Shown here one piece after another: positions 1 to 6,785 of a stretch of DNA of 16,603 bases (within the stretch, counting starts at the first letter, position 1; each line of letters opens with the position of its first letter). The translations under genes and the position numbers were made by a program. The notes beneath the pieces are model-generated. The model did no database searches and was not told where the DNA came from. It was given only the letters and a program-made list of their open reading frames with translations. The DNA is taken from positions 6,164 through 22,766 of the forward strand of contig DMPB01000157.1 of the NCBI GenBank assembly GCA_003456175.1, given 5' to 3'. The DNA comes from Chitinophagaceae bacterium. Lineage in GTDB: Bacteria; Bacteroidota; Bacteroidia; Chitinophagales; Chitinophagaceae.

Positions 1-15
1 GTGTAGTACTTTCAT
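1..15 (-). CDS. 5' end of a further gene, probably a glycosyltransferase (partial)
   Basis: An ATG at 15-13 overlaps the TGA stop of the preceding glycosyltransferase gene in an ATGA arrangement. It reads MKVLH before the window ends. ATGA overlap is also used between the legC-like and legI-like genes of this locus, and MKVLH is a common opening of GT4-type glycosyltransferases, whose first beta strand starts right at the N-terminus. Only five codons are visible, so the product is a guess from context and the gene itself is inferred from start position and coupling. Confidence 0.5.
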
Positions 16-1082
16 GCTTGTGCTACCACTTGTTGGTACATGGTTGCAAATTGTGTTGCGATACTTTTATTATTGTATTGGGTAGTTACTAATTGGTAGG
101 CTGCTTCAATTTTACCTTCAGGTCGTTGGTTGGCCACTGCGACTAAGGCATCTACAAAAGCGGCTTCATCGTTTTTAGGAATCAGATACCCAGTTTTATC
201 ATTAACCACCTCGCTGATACCGCCCACATCGTATGCAATAACAGGGGTTTTGCAATACATGGCTTCGAGTATTACACCTGGTAGCCCCTCGATGATAGAA
301 GGCAGTATTAATACATGTGCCTGATTCATAAAAGCTAGGGCATCTTGTTGATGCCCTACCATTTGAATTTGATTATGATAGTTTTGTTGCTTGACCTTAT
401 CGTGTATTGTAGACCATAACTTACCAGCACCCACCATGATTAATCTTGCATTAGGTATCTGCACCAATAATTGTTCAAAAATACGAATTACGCCTTCATG
501 ATTTTTTTCATATGTAAATCCTCCGACATGCACTATTGTGAAATGTTGAGGCAATTGTTTGGGCGCCACAATTTGCAGCTCAACCCCCACCGGCAGCACC
601 TGAATGTGATGTGCAAACTGCGGGAAATATTGCAAGAAAGATTGCCGACTCGCATTGCTTACAGAAGCAATCGCTTTTACTTGTGTAAATAAAAAACGAT
701 ACAACCATATATTCACAAAACCTTGCAAATACAAGGCTGTAATACTTGCATTACGAAAAACGATAGGAGCTTTCCAACCATGAAGACGCTTACTCATACT
801 AGTATACAAAAGCGTATCGCCAGCATTCGCTTGTACGACATCAGGCTGAAACTCTTGAATGATTTTGGCTAATTTCTTCCATGCTGCAAAATCCCAAAAA
901 CGTTTTTTTAATTGTGCATCAAGTACATGTATTGTTCCATTCAAAGGAAGCATGCCATCACCATCTAGTAAAGCGACGACCTTGACTTTATGGCCACTTG
1001 CAATCAAATGATTACTTAGTAAAGATGCGAATGTTTCAGCTCCTCTTAGCTGCTTTTTCTGAATGAGTTGAAGGATACGCAT
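12..1082 (-). CDS. GT4-family glycosyltransferase
   Basis: This 356-residue protein has the two-domain layout of GT-B, GT4-family retaining glycosyltransferases, which move a sugar from a nucleotide donor onto a lipid-linked glycan at the cytoplasmic face of the inner membrane. The N-terminal acceptor domain opens with MRILQLIQKK and an RGAE motif at residues 13-16. The C-terminal donor domain has VHVGGFTYEKN around 184-194 and the EX7E motif at E265 to E273 (EGLPGVILE). Length is normal for the family. The ATG at 1082 is preferred because the conserved first strand starts there, although the frame then overlaps the end of the upstream gene by 47 nt. The donor and acceptor sugars cannot be read from the sequence. 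Confidence 0.93.
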   Translation of the reverse strand: MRILQLIQKKQLRGAETFASLLSNHLIASGHKVKVVALLDGDGMLPLNGTIHVLDAQLKKRFWDFAAWKKLAKIIQEFQPDVVQANAGDTLLYTSMSKRLHGWKAPIVFRNASITALYLQGFVNIWLYRFLFTQVKAIASVSNASRQSFLQYFPQFAHHIQVLPVGVELQIVAPKQLPQHFTIVHVGGFTYEKNHEGVIRIFEQLLVQIPNARLIMVGAGKLWSTIHDKVKQQNYHNQIQMVGHQQDALAFMNQAHVLILPSIIEGLPGVILEAMYCKTPVIAYDVGGISEVVNDKTGYLIPKNDEAAFVDALVAVANQRPEGKIEAAYQLVTTQYNNKSIATQFATMYQQVVAQA

Positions 1083-2190
1083 CTATAATTCTTGTATAGT
1101 AATCAGCATGCTGTTTAGCCACGGAGTTAATATCGTATGATGCTACAGCTTTGTTTCTAGCACTTTGAGCAAAAGAACACATCTTAACTTGATTAGCAAG
1201 TGCAAATTCTAACGCTTCAATAATACTTTCTTGTGACTTTACTTTAAATAAATAAGCGTCTTGCAAGTGCGTTACCGCTTCTTTGTTCATCGGAATATCA
1301 CTTGCCAGAATAGGTATTCCAGCTATCATCGCCTCTACTAGGGCTCCGCTAAACCCTTCATACCATGAAGGAAAAACAAATACGTCAGCACAACTGAGTA
1401 GTTCTGGTACATTGTTCACATTGCCTAGTAAAGTAATGTTACTTTCCATTTTCGATTCAGCAACTAATAATTTCAATGCTTCCATAGCAGAACCATCTCC
1501 TGCAATTAGTAGTTGTACATTATTGTGTTTTGCGGCAAATACAGCAAATGCTCTAACCAACTCAAACTGTCCTTTCCTCGGAATAATTCTTCCTACGTTT
1601 AAAAAAGTGATTTTCTCATTCTTGAAACGTTCTTCGGAATATACAAACTGACTTAATTGTCTTCCTCTTGGTATTACATCAATTAGATTGGGATTAATAA
1701 ATAGTGCTCTAGCGTTACTAGCTTTTATACTTTCAGAATTGGCTAAAAATCTGTAACAGTAGCGAGAGGACCATTTATTCAGTATCCAAAAAAAAGCAAT
1801 CTTACATTTCATAGCAACAGTCAATTGCTGCCATTCAAATTTGGAATAAGTGTCGTTAACAAAAGTACCAAGGATGGGAATATTGAGTTTATGTGCAACA
1901 AGTCTTGAAATAAACTCAGCCCTAAAAAGCGTAGCTACAATCAAATCAGGACGCTCAGTAATGCAATATTCCGTAAAGACTTTTGTGGCCTGTTTGAAAT
2001 TGTACTTTCCTCTTAATTTGAAACACTTGACTTGGATACCACTTTTTTGAAATTGTTCTAGCAGATCAAGTTTACTATAAAAACAAACAACAATAGGCCT
2101 AATGTGATCTGGTAAACGCTGTACAATATCTAAGGTGCTTTTTTCAGCACCACCGGTTTGTAGACTATCTATTGTGAATAAAATCTTCAA
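1036..2190 (-). CDS. GT4-family glycosyltransferase (TTG start)
   Basis: A 384-residue GT-B fold glycosyltransferase of the GT4 type. The N-terminus MKILFTIDSLQTGGAEK carries the usual glycine-rich GGAE motif at residues 13-16. The donor domain shows LNVGRIIPRKGQ at 198-208, IAGDGS at 229-234 and EX7E at E278 to E286 (EGFSGALVE). The start codon is TTG at 2190-2188, two bases after the TAA of the acetyltransferase gene. In the same frame upstream I find no ATG or GTG before a TGA at 2217-2215, so TTG is the only credible start. The last roughly 16 codons overlap the next gene in another frame and encode a polar tail (YPSTHSEKAAKRS) that looks non-conserved. Substrates are unknown. Confidence 0.93.
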   Translation of the reverse strand: MKILFTIDSLQTGGAEKSTLDIVQRLPDHIRPIVVCFYSKLDLLEQFQKSGIQVKCFKLRGKYNFKQATKVFTEYCITERPDLIVATLFRAEFISRLVAHKLNIPILGTFVNDTYSKFEWQQLTVAMKCKIAFFWILNKWSSRYCYRFLANSESIKASNARALFINPNLIDVIPRGRQLSQFVYSEERFKNEKITFLNVGRIIPRKGQFELVRAFAVFAAKHNNVQLLIAGDGSAMEALKLLVAESKMESNITLLGNVNNVPELLSCADVFVFPSWYEGFSGALVEAMIAGIPILASDIPMNKEAVTHLQDAYLFKVKSQESIIEALEFALANQVKMCSFAQSARNKAVASYDINSVAKQHADYYTRIIDAYPSTHSEKAAKRS

Positions 2191-2192
2191 TT

Positions 2193-2771
2193 TTAAACTT
2201 TGAATGTAATGTAATCATCTGTTGCCTTTTCTGATGGAATAATTTTTGCAGGGTTTCCAATAACAATACTATTTGAAGGCACATCTATATTTACAAAAGC
2301 ATTACCACTAATTAAAACATTATCACCGATTTTTATTCTCCCAACAATTACTGCACCAGGACCCACCCATACTCTATTACCTATAACTGGCGCCCCAGCC
2401 TTAGATCCAGTATGAATTTTTCCGATTGTTACATTATGCGACAAATAAAAATTCTCACCAATTATCGTATCGTAGTTTATGACAGTAGCACCATAATGAC
2501 TAATTCTAAAGCCACGACCGATTAATGTTTTGGCAGGAATCTGAAAACCATATTTAAACATTAACCTCTTGTACATAAATCTTGAATACAATCCAAGCAA
2601 GCTATACTTGGATTTGATTTTACATAGCCGGTAGTAAAGTGTGTAGTGAAACCCTGGTATTGAAAGCGCCTTTTTAAAGGAATAATAATCTGATTTTCCA
2701 AAATATCTAAAAAGATCAGCCTTTATTATGTCAGGTTTTAAAGCACCAAGTAAATATAATAAAAAAGACAT
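2193..2771 (-). CDS. CysE/serine acetyltransferase-like hexapeptide (LbH) acyltransferase
   Basis: This 192-residue protein resembles the serine acetyltransferase branch of left-handed beta-helix acyltransferases. An N-terminal helical part (residues 1-75) precedes hexapeptide-repeat coils from about 80 to 175. The coils carry ISHYGATVI (H92), LSHNVTIG (H112), VWVGPGAVIVG and the closing IGNPAKII. The family moves acetyl from acetyl-CoA to a hydroxyl or amine. Inside a glycosyltransferase block the likely acceptor is a sugar of the repeat unit rather than serine for cysteine synthesis, but that is inference from context. It is shorter than housekeeping CysE. It could in principle supply the missing N-acetylation of the nonulosonate cassette, though that enzyme is normally PglD/LegH-like. 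It is preceded by the longest gap in the window and is followed after 2 nt by a TTG-started gene. Confidence 0.88.
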   Translation of the reverse strand: MSFLLYLLGALKPDIIKADLFRYFGKSDYYSFKKALSIPGFHYTLYYRLCKIKSKYSLLGLYSRFMYKRLMFKYGFQIPAKTLIGRGFRISHYGATVINYDTIIGENFYLSHNVTIGKIHTGSKAGAPVIGNRVWVGPGAVIVGRIKIGDNVLISGNAFVNIDVPSNSIVIGNPAKIIPSEKATDDYITFKV

Positions 2772-2816
2772 TTATTTAATTTTAAACACTATATATAATT
2801 AACATATTTATTAAAC
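2772..2816 (-). other. Longest intergenic gap (45 nt), very AT-rich
   Basis: This spacer separates the GT2 gene from the acetyltransferase gene and contains only a handful of G/C bases. Read on the minus strand it has TATGTTAATTATATATAG. I cannot match it confidently to the Bacteroidota promoter pattern (TTTG near -33 and TAnnTTTG near -7). There is no inverted repeat suggesting a terminator. It is listed because it is the only place between genes where an internal promoter or processing site could easily fit. Confidence 0.25.
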
Positions 2817-3611
2817 TCATTTTTTATACGTTTTTATTAAATTATATAGCGTAATTAAGAGAGGCTTAATACCCCGAAAAAAAAGTAATGGACTGCTTAT
2901 TAATGTAATCTGGATTAACAGCTTGCTTCTAAACTGTGCAAGTTTATTTTTTTTAGAAAGATAATTCCGGGTGAGAGAATCCCAATCTCCGCTTTTGACT
3001 ATAACTGATTCAAAGTTGCCGAAGTTTACAATTGGTTTTTTGAGTAATGCTTTTATAATGAAAAGTCGGTCTTCCCCTATATTCAAACCCTGTAAAAAAG
3101 AAAGTCTTTTAGAGACCAAAAAATCCATTTTCCATATTATAGAACCAATTTGATTCATTTGTGAACCATCTATTAAAGTTTTCTTCAAATTTCTGATATC
3201 TGAAACTGGCTTTTTGTTTGCTACATTTACATTGTTACTACTTAAATTAAAATTGCAAAAAACAATATCAGGGTTATTAACTGACAGCTGTCCAACAAAT
3301 GAATGTAAATAGTTTCTATGAAACAAATCATCAGAGTCCAAAAAGATTAGATACTTGCCCCTAGCATTGCGTATACCAGTATTTCTGGCTTCACTTACAC
3401 CTTTATTTTCTATATGGGCAAAATACCTAATTCTGTTGTCTTTACGCTGCTGGTTTTCTATTAAAGAACCTGTGTTGTCAGTTGATTGGTCATCAATAAT
3501 CAGTATTTCAAGATTAGAATATGACTGCTGAAGAACACTATTGATTGTGGCTTCAATACAAAATGCCCTATTATAAGTAGGAATAACTATGCTAATTAGT
3601 GGTCTATCCAT
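2817..3611 (-). CDS. GT2-family glycosyltransferase
   Basis: A 264-residue single-domain GT-A protein of family GT2. It opens with ISIVIPTYNRA (residues 7-17), followed by the donor-binding IIDDQSTDNT at 38-47, the segment NKGVSEARNTGI at 69-80, and the metal- and nucleotide-binding DSDD at 92-95. A later ED pair at 180-181 (IGEDRLFI) fits the catalytic-base position of the family. No transmembrane segments stand out, so it should act at the cytoplasmic membrane face on a lipid-linked acceptor. It lies 6 nt after the stop of the GT4-like gene upstream. Bases are notably AT-rich, like its neighbours. The sugar specificity is not readable. Confidence 0.93.
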   Translation of the reverse strand: MDRPLISIVIPTYNRAFCIEATINSVLQQSYSNLEILIIDDQSTDNTGSLIENQQRKDNRIRYFAHIENKGVSEARNTGIRNARGKYLIFLDSDDLFHRNYLHSFVGQLSVNNPDIVFCNFNLSSNNVNVANKKPVSDIRNLKKTLIDGSQMNQIGSIIWKMDFLVSKRLSFLQGLNIGEDRLFIIKALLKKPIVNFGNFESVIVKSGDWDSLTRNYLSKKNKLAQFRSKLLIQITLISSPLLFFRGIKPLLITLYNLIKTYKK

Positions 3612-3617
3612 TTTTAG

Positions 3618-4802
3618 TTACTCTCTAAATAGATTATCAATAATTGCTTTTAGTTTATGTTCCATCACAGCAACAGAAAATGTTGCGCTGGCTTTACTAC
3701 ATGCCTCTTCGCCAAGATTAATGGCAAATTCCTCATTTACCGTAAGGTACTGAATGATGTTTTTCCATTCAGTACGGGTATCTGCAATTGAATTATACGT
3801 AAGTTGCTGATACAATTCTTCGAAACCTCTGCTTCCAAAAGAACTGGTTATACAAATACGGCCATAAGAAAGAGATTCCAGTACTTTTATATTTGTTCCG
3901 GAACCTGAGACCATTGGTGCTATGGTAAAAAGTGAATTATTGTAAAACGACTCTAAATCTTCAACTTCTCCTAAGATAATAGTTTTATCAGATTTCCATT
4001 TTTGCTCATAAATTTCAGGAAGATTCTTTCCAGCAATGCAAAAAGATAAATGGATATCATTTTTTATAAAACTCCACACTTCCTTTAAGAAAAATTCTAC
4101 AGCATCAATATTTGGTTGATGAGAAAAATTGCCAAGAAAAGAAAAATATTTAAATGATGTTGTTTTAGTAACTGCATGTTTCAAATTGAAATTGTAAACA
4201 TTAGGAGCAATCTGATAATTGTAATTTAAAAAGTAATGCGAAGGGGTATTGGCAAAAACCAACGCTACTCCTGTTTGGTAATGTCGTTTATAAAATCTAT
4301 GAGCATTTTGTTGAAGAAAGAATTTGAAAATATATCCAAACTTTCTTTTTTTATAATTAGCATTTTCAATAACCTGCAATGGATCATCATCAAAATCTAC
4401 TACTATAGGTAAGTTAAACTGTTTAAAATTAATTCGATCACTAATTACATTGCTTCTGAAAAACAAAACTTTATATTCATTGCTTTTAATATGTTTGGAA
4501 ATGCAATTTTCGATGGCAGCATTATTCCTAAAAAGTAACGGTTCCAAATAATTATGCATTCGCTTACTTAAAGAACTATTATCTGTCTTTATATGCAATA
4601 CTTCAATAATGCGAACGTTTGCAGGTAGAAAATTACTGTTCTTATAAGTGTTAACTTGTTCAATATGTTGTTTGTTTTTATTTATATAAACCACATCAAC
4701 TTGATAATGCTTAGAAAGGCATTCAATCTGATAACTAGTTCTTACAGATGCTCCTGTTTTAGTATGAAAAGGAAAGCTGTAGGTTAAGTAAAGTAAATTC
4801 AT
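3618..4802 (-). CDS. GT4-like (group 1) glycosyltransferase
   Basis: A 394-residue GT-B type protein. The N-terminus MNLLYLTYSFPFHTKTGAS matches the group of GT4-like enzymes whose first domain binds the acceptor. It contains an acidic VDFDDDP stretch at residues 135-141. The C-terminal donor domain has FLGNFSHQPN at 222-231, IILGEVEDL at 275-283 and GSGTNIKVLESLSYG at 300-314, the conserved sugar-nucleotide site that replaces the plain EX7E loop of other GT4 proteins. It starts one base after the stop of the upstream GT2 gene, so the two are probably translationally coupled. It likely adds one sugar of the repeat unit. Donor and acceptor are unknown. Confidence 0.92.
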   Translation of the reverse strand: MNLLYLTYSFPFHTKTGASVRTSYQIECLSKHYQVDVVYINKNKQHIEQVNTYKNSNFLPANVRIIEVLHIKTDNSSLSKRMHNYLEPLLFRNNAAIENCISKHIKSNEYKVLFFRSNVISDRINFKQFNLPIVVDFDDDPLQVIENANYKKRKFGYIFKFFLQQNAHRFYKRHYQTGVALVFANTPSHYFLNYNYQIAPNVYNFNLKHAVTKTTSFKYFSFLGNFSHQPNIDAVEFFLKEVWSFIKNDIHLSFCIAGKNLPEIYEQKWKSDKTIILGEVEDLESFYNNSLFTIAPMVSGSGTNIKVLESLSYGRICITSSFGSRGFEELYQQLTYNSIADTRTEWKNIIQYLTVNEEFAINLGEEACSKASATFSVAVMEHKLKAIIDNLFRE

Positions 4803-4803
4803 T

Positions 4804-5787
4804 TTAATTTTTCAAATTCAAACGGTTGATATTAGTCTTTAAGTCCTTGAAATGAAAAAGTACTAATATATTACCTGTAACAGAGCCAAGTGACCATTTA
4901 AGTTTTTGTAGCTTTTTATAATCAATATGAATTCCTGTACTGTACTTTAAAGCTATTAATACTGGTATTTTGAAAAATCCTAGTAAAATCCTTTTAGTTA
5001 ACACGTATCTTGTTATACCATTTACCCTAAACAGGCGTAAGTAAGAACTATTTTTTGCATTTTCATAGACTAAATCCAAAAATTTTTCTAAATTAAATCT
5101 CCGTCTATCCATAATATGATAAAAGTAGCATTCGGTATTAAACCAAATCTCATAACCTAGAACTGAAGTTGCCTTACATAACTCAACATCACCACCTGTT
5201 GTCATTTTACTACCTACTCTGTCAGTAAGAAACTGCTTAAAACCTGTCGCCTTAATTTTTTCTACAACTATTCTCCTTATAATCATGCCAGCACCCCAAA
5301 CCCATCCTGGCTTTACCGTAATATTGGTGCTATTTGTTGATAAAGACCCCAACGCAAACAAACTTTGGTTTTCTTTGAACCATAGGGGAGGCTCAGTTTC
5401 ATACAATGGTTCAGCAATAGCCCCAGCAATTCCTATGCTCTTGTTCTTATCTAAAAGATTAAACATCGACTGTACATAATTGCTGCTTAGTAAATTATCA
5501 TCATCACAAAAAATTATATACTCTCCCTCACTTTCTGTTATTCCTTTATTTCTCGCGAAAGATAAGCCTGGCGTTGATTCAAAACATGTATAGAGCTTTA
5601 TACCACTATTTCTCTCTTTCCAGTAAGCTTCCGCAACTTTAACGGTGTTGTCAGTTGAATTATTATCTACTAATATGATTTCCCACAATAAAGACGCGTC
5701 TGTAACTTGTCTTGCTAGATGTTCAAGTACACGTTCTATTCTACTTTCGCTATTATAACAGCAGATGATTACAGAGAGGCTAACCAT
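4804..5787 (-). CDS. GT2-family glycosyltransferase
   Basis: A 327-residue GT2 enzyme. Residues 3-12 (SLSVIICCYN) form the first Rossmann strand. LVDNNSTDNT at 39-48 binds the nucleotide, STPGLSFARNKGI follows at 71-83, and CDDDN at 94-98 is the DXD metal site. The downstream GAGMIIRR segment and the GGDVELC motif are usual for GT2 enzymes that build O-antigen or exopolysaccharide. The rest is basic and Lys-rich, with a short hydrophobic stretch (ILLGFFKIPVLIALKY) that may help it sit on the membrane. There is no gap at its start: the preceding gene's TAA is directly followed by this ATG. Specificity is unknown. Confidence 0.93.
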   Translation of the reverse strand: MVSLSVIICCYNSESRIERVLEHLARQVTDASLLWEIILVDNNSTDNTVKVAEAYWKERNSGIKLYTCFESTPGLSFARNKGITESEGEYIIFCDDDNLLSSNYVQSMFNLLDKNKSIGIAGAIAEPLYETEPPLWFKENQSLFALGSLSTNSTNITVKPGWVWGAGMIIRRIVVEKIKATGFKQFLTDRVGSKMTTGGDVELCKATSVLGYEIWFNTECYFYHIMDRRRFNLEKFLDLVYENAKNSSYLRLFRVNGITRYVLTKRILLGFFKIPVLIALKYSTGIHIDYKKLQKLKWSLGSVTGNILVLFHFKDLKTNINRLNLKN

Positions 5788-6777
5788 TTAAAAGAATGAT
5801 TTTAAATAAATTTTACATAGATGCATTACATCACGGCTATTAGTGCAGAGTTTAAGACTTTTTACAATCAAAAATCTTGCTTGAGTCGTATTGCTAGACT
5901 TCAAGAATGCTGCTATTTTACGTAAGGAAAAACTAAGAAAAGCCCTTTTCGCATTCTGTTGTATACATAAGTTCTTTTTCTGTTCAAATGGCAAATAGGT
6001 TTGAACATAATTGATACAAGCTAAAACATCTACTATAAACCTTGCATTTTTATCACTCGAACCCGTATTTGAATTTCCATGTATTCTGTAGTTAGCAAGT
6101 ACTTGTGGTATGTACCAAAATTGATATTGGGTTGCTATTCGAATCCACATTTCCCAATCTTCACACCAGCTTAAGCTTTTATTGAACCCTCCAATAGCTT
6201 CATAAACACTTCGTTTTACAACAATAGATGGGGTTTGGATTAATTGCCTAGAGGCAATGTCATATAAAAAATCATGTAAGACTCCGGCATCCTCCTTTAA
6301 TTGTTCTGATGTATTGATAATCTTTCCATATTCATCAATATAATTATGCCTACAAAAAGCAGCACCTATAGTATCGTTTTCTAATAAGGGGGATTCTATT
6401 TCTCTATAAAATCCATCATTAACGGTATCGTCACTATGCAAGAGATGAATTAATTGTCCAGATGTAAGATTGAGACAAGTTTCAAAATTATTGAGTTGAC
6501 CCACATTTTTAGGTTGTCGGTAATATTGAACAATACCGCTACCATATTGAGATACAATAGTTGCTAAATTTTCTTGAGAGCAATCATCTACCACCCAAAT
6601 TTCGTACAAACTTGGCTCTTTATGCAAAAACTGAGGTACAACAGACTTTAAACACTCCGTCAACAAATCACCTCTATTATACGCTGGAATAACAACAGAC
6701 CAAATTGGACGTTCAGCCTTTGTTTTAGAAATAATAGGAAGTACTTTGATATTTGCTTCTTTATAAACTGTGGACAT
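5788..6777 (-). CDS. GT2-family glycosyltransferase
   Basis: A 329-residue GT2 protein with a roughly 24-residue leader before the fold begins at IWSVVIPAYNRGD (25-37). Visible motifs are WVVDDCSQEN at 61-70, the metal-binding region HSDD at 114-117, and the ED pair at 206-207 in LSWCEDWEMWIRIA, which is the usual catalytic acid/base region of this family. A later YRIHGNS motif is also common in such enzymes. It starts 8 nt after the 477-residue protein's stop codon and ends immediately before the next GT2 start. The leader could be shortened if an internal start were used, but no better start is evident. The transferred sugar is unknown. Confidence 0.93.
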   Translation of the reverse strand: MSTVYKEANIKVLPIISKTKAERPIWSVVIPAYNRGDLLTECLKSVVPQFLHKEPSLYEIWVVDDCSQENLATIVSQYGSGIVQYYRQPKNVGQLNNFETCLNLTSGQLIHLLHSDDTVNDGFYREIESPLLENDTIGAAFCRHNYIDEYGKIINTSEQLKEDAGVLHDFLYDIASRQLIQTPSIVVKRSVYEAIGGFNKSLSWCEDWEMWIRIATQYQFWYIPQVLANYRIHGNSNTGSSDKNARFIVDVLACINYVQTYLPFEQKKNLCIQQNAKRAFLSFSLRKIAAFLKSSNTTQARFLIVKSLKLCTNSRDVMHLCKIYLKSFF

Positions 6778-6785
6778 ATAATTCT

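Noticed and set aside
130..324. Short plus-strand open frames, such as 130-324, 471-692, 1283-1651, 5285-5479, 10332-10574, 11612-11851 and 15572-15886
   Set aside because: Each lies wholly or mostly antisense to a well-supported minus-strand gene with clear family motifs, and their translations show no recognisable domain.
2772..2816. Internal promoter in the 45-nt AT-rich spacer
   Set aside because: No convincing TTTG/TAnnTTTG pair was found; high AT content alone produces TATA-like strings.
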